Below are positions 1-8,483 of a stretch of 64,000 nt of DNA, in pieces. Made by a program: the position numbers and the translations under genes. The stretch lies in the NCBI GenBank assembly GCA_005881495.1, contig VBHI01000311.1, positions 4,982 through 68,981 on the forward strand, given 5' to 3'. A model generated the notes under the pieces. It was given only the letters and a program-made list of their open reading frames with translations, searched no databases and was not told where the DNA came from. The DNA comes from Chloroflexota bacterium (lineage in GTDB: Bacteria > Chloroflexota > Ktedonobacteria > Ktedonobacterales > Ktedonobacteraceae). Each line of letters begins with the position of its first letter. The first letter of the stretch is position 1.

Positions 1-1
1 T

Positions 2-1528
2 TCCGTGCTGATCTTCAGCGTGGTGGGCATGCTGCTGTTATATCTGCTTGAGCGCACCCAGCAGTTGGATGGATCGTTCTTTAACCCGCAGGGCTTGCCG
101 AATGTCGAGCCGCAACTCGCTTTCAATACTGCCTCCAGCTTCACCACCAACACCAACTGGCAGTTCTACACAGGCGAGCAGACCATGAGCTACCTGACAC
201 AGATGGCCGGCCTGGCCTTTCACCAGTTCGTCTCCGCTGCCGCCGGCATCGCGCTGGCGGTAGCGCTGGTGCGCGGGCTCGCGCGGCGCAGCGCGCAGCA
301 CCTGGGCAACTTCTGGGTGGACCTGGTCCGCTGCACTCTCTACCTCCTGCTGCCCATCTGCATCGTGGGCGCGCTGGTCTTCGTCTCGCAAGGCATGATC
401 CAGAACTTCAGCCCCTACACGGTGGTGCATACCCTCAATGGGCAGACACAGACGATCGCCCAGGGGCCGGTCGCCTCGATGGAAATCATCAAAGACCTGG
501 GCACCAACGGCGGCGGCTTCTTCAACGTCAACGCGGCCCATCCCTTTGAGAACCCCAACGCCTTCACCGCCATGCTGATCATTCTCTGTGAGATCACCCT
601 CGGGGCAGGCCTTTTCTACATGTACGGCAAGTGGGTGGGCGATACGCGCCAGGGCTGGGTGTTGTGGATTGCTTCGGCCATCCTCTTCGTGATCGGCGTG
701 GCGGTAGTTATCCCTGCCGAACAGGTCGGCAATCCCATCTTGACCAGTGTGGGGGCCAACCAGGTCGTGAGTGACACGCAGGCCGGTGGCAACATGGAGG
801 GCAAGGAGGTGCGCTACGGCATCACCATCTCGTCACTGCAGGAAGTGACCACGACAGCCACCTCGACGGGTACCGTCATGAGCTTCCACGATAGCTATAC
901 GCCTATTGGCGGGCTGGTGCTGATTACCAACATCGCGCTGGGTGAGATCATCTTTGGGGGCGTCGGCGCAGGACTCTACAGCATGATCTACTTCGCCATC
1001 ATCGCGGTCTTCATCGCCGGGCTGATGGTGGGTCGCACGCCGGAGTACCTGGGCAAGAAGATCGAGCGCAAGGAGATCATGATGGCGGTGCTGGCCCTGC
1101 TGGTCTCGCCCGTGCTGGTCCTGGGCTTTACCGGCTTGTCTATGGCGATCGCCCCAGGCCTGGCAAGTATCTTGAATCCCGGGCCGCATGGGCTGACGGA
1201 GGTCCTGTACGCCTATACCTCGGCCAATGGCAACAACGGCTCGGCCTTCGCCGGACTCTCGGCCTCGCCCTACTACAACTGGACGATGGGCCTGGTCATG
1301 ATGATCGGCCGCTTTGCCGAAGTCATCCCCATCCTGGCCTTCGCAGGCTCGCTGGTGAGGAAGAAGGCCGTGCCTGCCGGGCTAGGCACCTTCCCGACGA
1401 CTGGGCCGCTCTTCGTGGTGCTCTTGATTGGCGTGATCCTGATTGTGGGGGCGCTGACCTACTTCCCGGCGTACTCGCTGGGGCCGATTGTCGAACAATT
1501 GCTGATGCAGCAAGGGAGAACATTCTGA
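2..1528 (+). CDS. kdpA: Potassium-transporting ATPase subunit A, 5' partial
   Basis: Integral membrane subunit of the KdpFABC K+ pump; it forms the K+ channel-like pore. The reading frame is open to the first base of the window, so about 50-60 N-terminal residues are missing compared with the usual ~560-residue protein; the GTG at position 5 is not a real start. Pore-loop filter motifs are visible: FTTNTNW near the start, TNGGGFFN around codon 165, and NNGSAF in the last third. Many hydrophobic segments span the rest. It is followed after one base by kdpB, so the two are translated together. Identity is certain from motifs and context; the upstream end, including any kdpF, cannot be seen. Confidence 0.95.
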   Translation, partial: SVLIFSVVGMLLLYLLERTQQLDGSFFNPQGLPNVEPQLAFNTASSFTTNTNWQFYTGEQTMSYLTQMAGLAFHQFVSAAAGIALAVALVRGLARRSAQHLGNFWVDLVRCTLYLLLPICIVGALVFVSQGMIQNFSPYTVVHTLNGQTQTIAQGPVASMEIIKDLGTNGGGFFNVNAAHPFENPNAFTAMLIILCEITLGAGLFYMYGKWVGDTRQGWVLWIASAILFVIGVAVVIPAEQVGNPILTSVGANQVVSDTQAGGNMEGKEVRYGITISSLQEVTTTATSTGTVMSFHDSYTPIGGLVLITNIALGEIIFGGVGAGLYSMIYFAIIAVFIAGLMVGRTPEYLGKKIERKEIMMAVLALLVSPVLVLGFTGLSMAIAPGLASILNPGPHGLTEVLYAYTSANGNNGSAFAGLSASPYYNWTMGLVMMIGRFAEVIPILAFAGSLVRKKAVPAGLGTFPTTGPLFVVLLIGVILIVGALTYFPAYSLGPIVEQLLMQQGRTF

Positions 1529-1529
1529 A

Positions 1530-3716
1530 ATGAGCACCGATTTGCAAACTGATACGCTCGAAGTCAAACAGTGGAAGACGCGGCGCAAGGGCGACATTTC
1601 GATCTGGGACCCCAAGATCATCCGCGGCGCGATCCCGGACTCCTTCAAGAAACTGGACCCGCGCGTACAGATCAAGAACCCGGTCATGTTCGTGGTGGAG
1701 GTGGGCAGTGTAATTACCACTATTGAGTTCGTGCGCTTGCTGTTTGCCACACCCACCGCGACTTTCACACGCAGCCTGCTCACGTCCGAGACGATCTTCG
1801 TGCTGGCAGTAGCCGTCTGGTTGTGGTTCACCGTGGTCTTTGCCAATTTTGCCGAAGCGATGGCCGAGGGACGTGGCAAAGCCCAGGCCGACACCCTGCG
1901 CAAGGCGCGCTCCACGACGATGGCCAAGCGGCTCTCCAGCCCTGACCGCTTCAGCAATGTCCAGGAAGTGGCCGCGCCAGACTTGCGCAAAGGCGACCTG
2001 GTGCTGGTCGAAGCCGGGGATGTGATCCCTGGCGATGGCGACGTGCTGGAGGGGGTGGCCTCGGTCGATGAGTCGGCCATCACCGGAGAGTCGGCCCCCG
2101 TCATTCGCGAGAGTGGCGGCGACCGCAGCGCGGTGACCGGTGGCACGCGGGTGCTCTCGGACTGGATCGTGGTGCGGATCAGCGCCAACCCGGGCGAGAC
2201 CTTCCTCGATCGCATGATCGCCCTGGTCGAGGGAGCCAAACGGCAGAGGACACCCAATGAGATTGCGCTCAACATCCTGATCGCCAGCCTCACGATCATC
2301 TTCGTGCTGGTGGTGGTCTCGCTGGAACCCTTTGCGATCTATTCGGGTGCACCCGTCTCGGTCACGACGCTGATCGCGCTGCTGATATGTCTCATCCCGA
2401 CGACCATCGGTGGGCTGCTCTCTTCCATTGGCATCGCGGGGATGGACCGCATGGTGCAGCGCAACGTGCTGGCCATGAGCGGGCGCGCCGTCGAGGCGGC
2501 AGGTGACGTGGACGTGCTCTTGCTGGACAAGACCGGCACCATCACGCTGGGCAATCGGCAGGCGACCCGCTTTGTGCCGCTGCGTGGCGTGGAGGAGCAC
2601 GACCTGGCGCACGCTGCCATGCTCTCCAGCCTCTCCGACGAGACGCCAGAGGGGCGCTCGATCGTGGCGTTGGCCAAAGAGCGCTATGGCTTATCGGATG
2701 AAGTGGACCCGAGGGCGATCTTCTTTCCCTTCTCGGCCATGACCCGCATGAGTGGAGTAGACTTGAATGGCAGCCAGAACGGCAGTGGTCAGTCTGTCGT
2801 GACCCATACGATCCGCAAAGGCGCAGGCGATTCAATTGCCGCCTATGTGGCGGAGCATGGGGGAGCAAGCAGCGACGAACTGAAAGTGATTGTCAATGGC
2901 ATCGCCAGCGTGGGCAGTACGCCGCTGGTGGTGGCCGAAACACAAACTGACTCCAATGGCGCCGTGGAACAGGCGCGCGTGCTGGGCGTAATCGAGCTCA
3001 AGGACATCGTCAAGGGCGGCATGCGCGCGCGCTTCGACCAGCTGCGGCGCATGGGCATCCGCACGATTATGATCACCGGGGATAACCCTCTCACCGCCGC
3101 CGCTATCGCTAAGGAATCGGGCGTCGATGACTTCCTGGCACAGGCCACGCCGGAGAACAAGATGAAGCTCATTCGCGAGCAGCAGACCGGTGGGCGCATG
3201 GTGGCCATGACCGGTGATGGCACCAACGATGCGCCGGCCCTGGCTCAGGCGGATGTGGGGGTGGCGATGAACACCGGCACGCAGGCCGCCAAGGAAGCAG
3301 CCAACATGATCGATCTCGACTCCAACCCGACCAAGTTGATCGAGGTGGTCGAGGTGGGCAAGCAACTGTTGATCACGCGCGGGGCGCTGACCACGTTCAG
3401 CATCGCCAACGATGTCGCCAAGTACTTCGCCATCATCCCGGCGGCCTTCGCGGTGACCTATCCGCAGCTCAACGCGCTCAACGTCATGCAGCTGGCAACC
3501 CCGCACAGCGCGGTGCTCTCCGCGGTGATCTTCAACGCGTTGATCATCGTCGCGCTGATCCCGCTGGCCTTGCGTGGCGTCAAGTACCGCCCGATTGGGG
3601 CGGGGCCACTCTTGCGCCGGAACTTGCTGATCTACGGCATCGGTGGCATCATCATCCCGTTCATCTTTATTAAAGCCATCGACTTGATCTTGCAGGTGCT
3701 GCACCTGACGCTCTAA
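1530..3716 (+). CDS. kdpB: Potassium-transporting P-type ATPase subunit B
   Basis: Catalytic P-type ATPase subunit of Kdp, 728 residues (E. coli 682), hydrolysing ATP to drive K+ through KdpA. Visible motifs: actuator AITGES; phosphorylation loop DKTGTIT with the acceptor Asp at residue 333; TGDNPLTA; hinge [20 protein letters not shown]. Membrane segments flank these domains in the usual order. The N-terminus carries a Lys/Arg-rich cytosolic stretch (about residues 10-40) that is somewhat long for the family. ATG lies one base after the kdpA stop, typical of a coupled operon. No catalytic residue appears lost, so the pump should be active. Confidence 0.97.
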   Translation: MSTDLQTDTLEVKQWKTRRKGDISIWDPKIIRGAIPDSFKKLDPRVQIKNPVMFVVEVGSVITTIEFVRLLFATPTATFTRSLLTSETIFVLAVAVWLWFTVVFANFAEAMAEGRGKAQADTLRKARSTTMAKRLSSPDRFSNVQEVAAPDLRKGDLVLVEAGDVIPGDGDVLEGVASVDESAITGESAPVIRESGGDRSAVTGGTRVLSDWIVVRISANPGETFLDRMIALVEGAKRQRTPNEIALNILIASLTIIFVLVVVSLEPFAIYSGAPVSVTTLIALLICLIPTTIGGLLSSIGIAGMDRMVQRNVLAMSGRAVEAAGDVDVLLLDKTGTITLGNRQATRFVPLRGVEEHDLAHAAMLSSLSDETPEGRSIVALAKERYGLSDEVDPRAIFFPFSAMTRMSGVDLNGSQNGSGQSVVTHTIRKGAGDSIAAYVAEHGGASSDELKVIVNGIASVGSTPLVVAETQTDSNGAVEQARVLGVIELKDIVKGGMRARFDQLRRMGIRTIMITGDNPLTAAAIAKESGVDDFLAQATPENKMKLIREQQTGGRMVAMTGDGTNDAPALAQADVGVAMNTGTQAAKEAANMIDLDSNPTKLIEVVEVGKQLLITRGALTTFSIANDVAKYFAIIPAAFAVTYPQLNALNVMQLATPHSAVLSAVIFNALIIVALIPLALRGVKYRPIGAGPLLRRNLLIYGIGGIIIPFIFIKAIDLILQVLHLTL

Positions 3717-3806
3717 GCAATCGCGGGTATGCGGCAGCCCGGTCCACCTCGATTGGGCTGTCGGCCATCCTTGAGAAAGAAGAAGGAAGTGTGAAATGAG
3801 TAAAAC

Positions 3807-4370
3807 TTGACGCTGCTCCTGACGATCCTCACGGGTCTGATTTATCCAGGGGTCGTCACGGTGCTGGCCCAGTTGATCTTCCCGTACCAGGCCAACGGTA
3901 GCCTGCACTACGTCAACGGCAAGCTGGTGGGCTCGGATCTGATCGGGCAGTACTGGACCTCGTCCAAGTACTTCCGTGGGCGACCTTCGGTAACCGTCAA
4001 CCCAGGTACTGGAACGCCCGAGCCGTACGCTGCCGATAACTCGACTGCCTCGAACCTGGGGCCAACCAATTCGGTACTCATTAAGACGGTGCAGAAAAAT
4101 GTCGCTGAACTGAAGAAGGAGAACCCGAACGCGCCTCCCGGCCCGGTGCCGGTTGATCTTGTCACATCCTCGGGGTCGGGGCTCGACCCGGATATCTCCA
4201 TCGCGGGTGCCCTCTACCAGGTGCCGCGCGTGGCTCAGGCACGTGGTTTGAGCCAGGGCAAGGTCAAGCAACTGGTGATGAATAACGTGACAGGGCGCTT
4301 CCTGGGCATCTTTGGTGAGCCGTTCGTCAATGTACTTGACTTGAATCTCGCGCTGGATGCGCTGAAATAA
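3807..4370 (+). CDS. kdpC: Potassium-transporting ATPase subunit C (start region apparently frameshifted)
   Basis: Accessory subunit of Kdp with one N-terminal membrane helix (LLLTILTGLIYPGVV) and a periplasm-side domain containing GRPSVTV, ASNLGPTN and a C-terminal FVNVLDLNLALDAL, all typical of KdpC. The in-frame sequence begins only at a TTG at 3807. A much better start, ATG at 3796 behind AAGAAGGAAG, gives Met-Ser-Lys-Thr-stop. Adding one A to the AAAA tract at 3802-3805 would join that ATG to the KdpC frame, giving 191 residues, close to the family's ~190. Either a sequencing error in the A-run, a real frameshift rescued by slippage, or weak TTG initiation explains this. Confidence 0.88.
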   Translation: MTLLLTILTGLIYPGVVTVLAQLIFPYQANGSLHYVNGKLVGSDLIGQYWTSSKYFRGRPSVTVNPGTGTPEPYAADNSTASNLGPTNSVLIKTVQKNVAELKKENPNAPPGPVPVDLVTSSGSGLDPDISIAGALYQVPRVAQARGLSQGKVKQLVMNNVTGRFLGIFGEPFVNVLDLNLALDALK

Positions 4371-4389
4371 TTTGTTTCCGCACTCCTGA

Positions 4390-4522
4390 GCGCTAGCGTG
4401 TATAGTAGGGTTGACCCTTGCGGTCAACCGAGCGGCGTTGCAGCGATGGATATCAAACAGAAGCGCTAGCGTGTATAGTAGGGTTGACCCTTGCGGTCAA
4501 CCGAGCATCGTTGTAGTGCTGA
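4390..4522 (+). repeat. Two tandem copies (73-bp period) of an interspersed hairpin repeat between kdpC and kdpD
   Basis: Copy 1 begins at 4390 and copy 2 at 4463. Each starts GCGCTAGCGTGTATAGTAGG, containing the palindrome CGCTAGCG, followed by an 8-bp stem GGTTGACC / GGTCAACC with a CTTGC loop (stem of copy 1: 4409-4416 with 4422-4429). Copy 1 continues with GGCGTTGCAGCGATGGATAT; copy 2 diverges after about 45 bases. A third copy lies at 20415-20525 between nuoL and nuoM. The hairpins have no U-tract, so they are not standard terminators, but they may reduce or stabilise message for the downstream kdpD half. Confidence 0.85.
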
Positions 4523-4549
4523 ATAAGCGGAATAAAAGGTAGGGACACA

Positions 4550-5854
4550 ATGGCAGAGCACCCGCCCGACGATCAAACACGTGAGCGTGAGGAGGGTCGG
4601 CCCGATCCGGAGGAACTGCTGCGGCGCTATAGCCTACGAGATAGCGACCTGGAAGCTCCTCCCTCGGCCACACCTGCTTCGGGTGAGCAGACCGCTCAGC
4701 AAACCGAAGGGTACCCGCATCGGCGTGGTCGCTTGCGCGTCTACCTGGGATCGGTAGCCGGAGCGGGGAAGACGTATACCATGCTGAACGAGGGACACCG
4801 CCGCGAAGGCCGGGGTACCGACGTCGTGGTCGGCTATGTGGAGACGCATGGGCGTGCCCAGACGCAGGCCCAACTGGGGGATTTAGAGGTCATTCCACGT
4901 AAGAAAGTCACCTATCGCGGCGTGACCCTCGAAGAGATGGATACCGAGGCCATCATTGCTAGGCATCCCAGGGTGGCGCTGATCGATGAACTGGCCCATA
5001 CCAACGTGGCCGGTTCGAAGCACGCGAAACGCTATCAGGATGTGCTGGAGATCCTCGATGCGGGTATCAACGTGGTCACCACAGTCAATATTCAGCACCT
5101 GGAGAGTCTGAACGACCTGGTTGCCAGTATCACAGGGGTACGTGTGCGCGAAACGCTGCCCGACCGCATCCTCGACCAGGCTGACGAAGTGGAGTTGATC
5201 GATATCTCTCCCTATGCCCTGCGGCAGCGCATGAGGCACGGCAATATCTATCCTCCTGATCGCATTGAGGCGTCACTGAACAATTTCTTCCGCGAGGGGA
5301 ATCTGACGGCGCTGCGCGAACTGGCGCTGCGGCGCACGGCCGAGAAGACCGAGGCGCAGCTCCAGCAGTACATGACCGAGCACGGGATCAACGAGCTGTG
5401 GCCTGCCAGCGAGCGAGTCCTGGTGGGCTTCGATGCCCGACCCCATACCCGCGAGGTCATCCGCGATGCCTGGCGGTTGGCACACGGACTGCACGCGGAT
5501 TTGATCGCCGTCTCGATCCAGCCGGAGGGTTATCGCGCCTTCACGGGAAGACTTATCGGCTTTCTCAAGTATGGCAAGGACGCCCCAAAGCAGCGTGAGG
5601 CTGCGCGGCGTCGCCTGGAAGAGCATGCCGTGCTCGCTGAAGACCTGGGGGCTGAGGTCATCCGCACGAGCAGCCGCGATATCGCCAAAAAGCTGGTGGA
5701 GGTCGCCCACGAGCGGCAGGTGACCCAGCTTGTGCTGGGTCAGCCAGCGCGCAGCCATTGGGAAGAACTTATCCGCGGCTCCATCATCAATCGTTTACTG
5801 CGGCTGAGTACCGACATCGACATCCATCTCGTACCGCGCAGCAGGGATGAGTAG
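4550..5854 (+). CDS. kdpD: KdpD-like K+ sensor protein, N-terminal half only (no histidine kinase)
   Basis: 434 residues matching the cytoplasmic half of KdpD. A KdpD sensor domain (about residues 55-265) carries the Walker A-like AGAGKT with Lys74 and the motif LIDELAHTN; a universal-stress-protein-like domain follows (about 285-430, VLVGFDARPHTREV to LVLGQPARSHWEEL). The four membrane helices, GAF-like region and HisKA/ATPase domains of full KdpD (~890 residues) are absent. Short KdpD proteins of this kind are known in other bacteria. No kdpE follows. An acidic, Arg-rich leader of about 50 residues precedes the sensor domain. It probably senses or modulates Kdp without phosphotransfer; this is inference. 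A weak ribosome site (TAGGGA) precedes the ATG. Confidence 0.9.
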   Translation: MAEHPPDDQTREREEGRPDPEELLRRYSLRDSDLEAPPSATPASGEQTAQQTEGYPHRRGRLRVYLGSVAGAGKTYTMLNEGHRREGRGTDVVVGYVETHGRAQTQAQLGDLEVIPRKKVTYRGVTLEEMDTEAIIARHPRVALIDELAHTNVAGSKHAKRYQDVLEILDAGINVVTTVNIQHLESLNDLVASITGVRVRETLPDRILDQADEVELIDISPYALRQRMRHGNIYPPDRIEASLNNFFREGNLTALRELALRRTAEKTEAQLQQYMTEHGINELWPASERVLVGFDARPHTREVIRDAWRLAHGLHADLIAVSIQPEGYRAFTGRLIGFLKYGKDAPKQREAARRRLEEHAVLAEDLGAEVIRTSSRDIAKKLVEVAHERQVTQLVLGQPARSHWEELIRGSIINRLLRLSTDIDIHLVPRSRDE

Positions 5855-5866
5855 AAAGGAGTTCCT

Positions 5867-6001
5867 ATGCGTGACATTGAACAGATTCCACAACTTCCAG
5901 TGCGTACAGAGAAACATTGGCAACAGTATCTCATTGATAGCCTCCTGGCAGTGGGGGGAGCATTGGCCGTGACAGGGATCATTTACTTGACTAAAAAATA
6001 G
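5867..6001 (+). CDS. Small single-pass membrane protein at the end of the kdp operon
   Basis: 44 residues beginning MRDIEQIPQLPVRTEKHW and ending YLTKK. The first 23 residues are polar; residues about 25-42 form one hydrophobic helix rich in Gly/Ala/Val/Ile/Leu; a Thr-Lys-Lys tail follows. The ribosome site AAAGGAG sits directly after the kdpD stop (5852-5854) with five bases to the ATG, and the operon terminator follows at 6026, so it is positioned as the last kdp gene. I do not recognise the family. KdpF (about 29 residues) is also a small single-pass Kdp partner but is normally upstream of kdpA and has no such polar leader. A regulatory or stabilising role in Kdp is a guess from position. 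Confidence 0.72.
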   Translation: MRDIEQIPQLPVRTEKHWQQYLIDSLLAVGGALAVTGIIYLTKK

Positions 6002-6025
6002 AAAGAGCGTTCAGTACCATAGTCC

Positions 6026-6061
6026 TAGGTCAAGCTTCATATGCTTGACCTGGATTTTTTT
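6026..6061 (+). terminator. Rho-independent terminator of the kdp operon
   Basis: Perfect 9-bp stem AGGTCAAGC / GCTTGACCT (6027-6035 with 6043-6051), seven-base loop TTCATAT, then GGA and a run of seven T. It lies 25 bases after the small-protein stop codon. Confidence 0.92.
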
Positions 6062-6142
6062 AACGGGTACAGTCATCTATAATGCAAGACGTAGAGGTTG
6101 TGCGTTAGGGCAGTCTAAATCTGAAGGATTGGAGTCACACGT

Positions 6143-7120
6143 ATGTCGTCTATTGAGGATCGTCCGAATAGTGCCACCACAGAACAAAAGACTACTGTTG
6201 GGACATTACAGCTACCAGGGCTTGTCAGCCAACTTTCTCCAGTAGAGCAGCTATCCTTTCCTGATGCCTCTCCACTTCCAATTGGAACGGCTCTTTTACC
6301 AGGCATCCAGAATCCGTCTACCCCGGCTATAACTCGCCCGCTGACAGACCTCTTTACATCACCGGGAGCGACGCGCAGCCTGCCCGAAATACAAACGGGT
6401 GAATTGCCCCTTCAGAGAAATACAACAACATCTCTACGTCAGCCCGTTGTGATCCGCAGTACTGGTAAGAAAAGCAGTGGCACATTGCTGGCCCCTAGGG
6501 GACGTCGCTGGGTTGTGCAACTCTCAGTTACAGTAGTACTGTTATTAATGGCAATTGGCACGTTACTGGCAGTGGTCCCGGCTGGAACGAACGCGGAAAA
6601 GGGGTTTAATCCATTTCGGCCGATTATGAACTGGGTAGAAGGTAGCAATAACAACCCCAGTCTATTAGCAGAGCAGGCAGCAACGGTCACGGCTGTAACT
6701 CGCGATGGGTATCAACCTAGTAGTAATCAACCGTATTCTGGCTTGCCAGCTCCCCCTGCAGGTACAAGTGGGTATGATGGCTTTACCTACGGCCAATGTA
6801 CGTACTATGCAGATTTTCGCTATCACCAGTTGACGGGTAACTGGGTTCCCTGGGGAGGGGATGCATGGGCATGGGCAGCTGGGGCCAGAGCATATGGATG
6901 GAATGTTTCGTCCATTCCGCATGTACCTTCCATCATCGTCCTGCAACCAGGAGTACAGGGTGCAGGTTATTTCGGTCACGTTGCAGTGGTTGAGGGCATC
7001 AACAAGGATGGCTCTGTCTACGCTACGAACTGGAACTGGTACGCCAACGGTGGAGGTTGGGCGCGTTGGAGCTCTTGGAATTTCAGTCCAGGGCCAGGAG
7101 TCTCGTTTGTGTGGAAGTAA
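6143..7120 (+). CDS. Membrane-anchored CHAP-domain peptidoglycan hydrolase
   Basis: 325 residues. A Pro/Thr/Ser-rich cytosolic part (1-~125) precedes one membrane helix (about 128-150, VQLSVTVVLLLMAIGTLLAV), a linker, and a C-terminal CHAP domain (about 205-325). The catalytic Cys is in YGQCTYYA (Cys219) and the His in YFGHVAVVE (His279); the acidic partner is probably in ATNWNWY. CHAP domains cleave peptide or amide bonds in peptidoglycan outside the cell. The long N-terminal segment and absence of a cleavable signal suggest it stays anchored. A GGAT/GGAG region precedes ATG. It stands alone between the kdp terminator and a transposable element. Confidence 0.88.
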   Translation: MSSIEDRPNSATTEQKTTVGTLQLPGLVSQLSPVEQLSFPDASPLPIGTALLPGIQNPSTPAITRPLTDLFTSPGATRSLPEIQTGELPLQRNTTTSLRQPVVIRSTGKKSSGTLLAPRGRRWVVQLSVTVVLLLMAIGTLLAVVPAGTNAEKGFNPFRPIMNWVEGSNNNPSLLAEQAATVTAVTRDGYQPSSNQPYSGLPAPPAGTSGYDGFTYGQCTYYADFRYHQLTGNWVPWGGDAWAWAAGARAYGWNVSSIPHVPSIIVLQPGVQGAGYFGHVAVVEGINKDGSVYATNWNWYANGGGWARWSSWNFSPGPGVSFVWK

Positions 7121-7153
7121 ATAAACTAATCCTCCGAGTATAAAAGAAAAGCA

Positions 7154-7192
7154 GTAGGGCAGCTACCTGAATACATCAGATGGCTGCCCTAC
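7154..7192. terminator. Hairpin downstream of the CHAP gene
   Basis: 10-bp perfect stem GTAGGGCAGC / GCTGCCCTAC (7154-7163 with 7183-7192), with a possible inner CTGA/TCAG pairing. It is 34 bases after the CHAP stop. There is no U-run on the + side; on the - side the tract TTTTCTTTTA follows. It may be a weak terminator or mark the edge of the adjacent element. Confidence 0.45.
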
Positions 7193-7267
7193 CAAAAATG
7201 CGGCAAGAGGGCCACTGCTTTCAAGCAGGTGGGTGCATTGCCGCCCGCCCGCAGGCGGTCTAACCTG

Positions 7268-7296
7268 TTGACATACCTTTTCTAATGCATTATAAC
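7268..7296 (+). promoter_or_regulatory. Promoter of tnpB (leaderless)
   Basis: TTGACA (7268-7273), a 17-base spacer, TATAAC (7291-7296). The predicted transcription start is about 7303, one base before the tnpB ATG at 7304, and there is no ribosome site, so the mRNA would be leaderless. Confidence 0.7.
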
Positions 7297-7303
7297 AGAG
7301 AAC

Positions 7304-8449
7304 ATGAAAACATTTGAGTACCGACTGTACGTGAATAAGGAACAGGCCCACTTGCTCATGGCTTGCCTGGCTACGTCTCGCCATATCTATAATAGGATGC
7401 TTGAGATGGTCAAACAGCAGTATGAGGAGCAAGGCACGTTCCCCAGTAAGTACGATCTGGAACGTGCTTTCAAAGGTCAGGGCCGTGATCATGTGCCCGC
7501 CACCACTGTCCAGATGCTCGCAGACCGGCTCACCAAATCGCTGAAGCGGTTCCTTGCCGCGAAAGCCAGTGACATCCCGGATATTGGCTTCCCCCGTTTT
7601 AAGCAGCCCAATCGCTGGCAGAGCATTCAACTGCGGCAATATGGCAAAGACGTGTACTTGCATGAGGACAAGAAACATCTCATGGTTCCCAAGAAACTGG
7701 GACATTTCCTCAAGATCAAGCTGCACCGTCCTATCGAGGGCACGCCTAAGACGGTTCACCTGGTCCATCGGGCCGATGGACACTGGTATGCTCTCATCGT
7801 CTGTGAGACGGAGCCACGGACTGAACATGCTCCCTCTGACTGCTCTCATCCTGCCATCGGGATTGATGTCGGACTCAAATCGTTCCTGACGGATAGTGAG
7901 GGCCATACCGTCGAATCCCCGCGCTTCTATCGTAGCTCGCAGCAAACCTTGAGACGCAAGCAGCGGACGATAGGTAGACGCAAAAAGGGGTCTCATCGAC
8001 GCCGTAAAGCTGCTCGGAGCACGGCGCAAACCCATCTCAAGATCGCCCGGCAGCGGCGGGATTTTCACTATAAGACGGCCAAGCCGTACGCTGAACACTA
8101 TCAAGTGATCGCTGTTGAGAAGCTGACTATTCTCAACATGGTCCACAATCATGCGCTGGCCAAGAGCATCATGGACGTCTCGTGGGGCGCGTTCCTCGAC
8201 ATTCTTGAAGTTAAGGCTGAGAGTGCTGGACATCAAGTCATCCGAGTGAACCCCTGTTTCACCTCGCAGAAATGCTACCAATGTGGGGAGATCGTACCAA
8301 AGAGTCTGTCGGTCCGAACCCATATCTGTCCTTGCTGTGGCTATGTGGCAGACCGTGATGTCAATGCCACTCAGAATATTCTCAAGCTTGCAAGGCCAGG
8401 GCATGGCCTTCAGGAGCCAACGTACACCGATGGGTGCCGCGTTTCCTGA
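7304..8449 (+). CDS. tnpB: RNA-guided endonuclease TnpB
   Basis: 381 residues, usual length. N-terminal helix-turn-helix/wedge region (MKTFEYRLYVNKEQ), Arg/Lys-rich centre (RRKQRTIGRRKKGSHRRRK), and a split RuvC nuclease with the three acidic residues: Asp188 in GIDVGLKSF, Glu272 in VEKLTI, and Asp350/352 in ADRDVNATQNI. A zinc finger CYQCGE...CPCCGY lies between the last two. TnpB uses an RNA made from the right end of its element to cut DNA, and helps keep the element in place. All active-site residues are present, so it is probably functional. The ATG is set by the strong upstream promoter rather than by a ribosome site. Confidence 0.95.
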   Translation: MKTFEYRLYVNKEQAHLLMACLATSRHIYNRMLEMVKQQYEEQGTFPSKYDLERAFKGQGRDHVPATTVQMLADRLTKSLKRFLAAKASDIPDIGFPRFKQPNRWQSIQLRQYGKDVYLHEDKKHLMVPKKLGHFLKIKLHRPIEGTPKTVHLVHRADGHWYALIVCETEPRTEHAPSDCSHPAIGIDVGLKSFLTDSEGHTVESPRFYRSSQQTLRRKQRTIGRRKKGSHRRRKAARSTAQTHLKIARQRRDFHYKTAKPYAEHYQVIAVEKLTILNMVHNHALAKSIMDVSWGAFLDILEVKAESAGHQVIRVNPCFTSQKCYQCGEIVPKSLSVRTHICPCCGYVADRDVNATQNILKLARPGHGLQEPTYTDGCRVS

Positions 8450-8483
8450 GAAGCCCCTGCGTTTACGCATGGGGAGTTGTCAC
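8330..8483 (+). ncRNA. Putative omega/reRNA scaffold of the TnpB element
   Basis: By analogy with characterised IS200/IS605 elements, the guide RNA overlaps the 3' end of tnpB and ends at the right end; the terminal hairpin (8454-8474) and AGTTGTCAC are visible. The guide would be the bases after 8483, which here lie in the 3' end of the mocR gene (antisense). The 5' limit is a guess. Confidence 0.45.

Larger units (their letters stand above)
7200..8483 (+). mobile_element. TnpB-only IS200/IS605-type element
   Basis: One gene (tnpB), no TnpA transposase. The probable left end is an imperfect hairpin at 7200-7244 closed by GCGGCAA / TTGCCGC. The right end has the family's typical CCCCTGCG-TTTA-CGCATGGGG hairpin (8454-8474) followed by AGTTGTCAC (to 8483). 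There are no inverted terminal repeats or target duplications, as expected for this group. Without TnpA it would need a helper to move. Exact ends are inferred. Confidence 0.72.

Noticed and set aside
1323..2612. Long minus-strand open frame opposite kdpA and kdpB
   Set aside because: It is the antisense of strongly conserved kdp coding sequence; its composition (many His, Arg, Gln, Asp) is typical of a shadow frame and no family is recognised.
2832..4427. 531-codon minus-strand open frame opposite kdpB-kdpC
   Set aside because: Antisense shadow in GC-rich coding sequence; it crosses kdpB, the intergenic gap and kdpC, and has no ribosome site or domain.
7163..8470. Minus-strand frame opposite tnpB
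   Set aside because: tnpB has all active-site motifs on the plus strand; the reverse frame has no recognisable domain.
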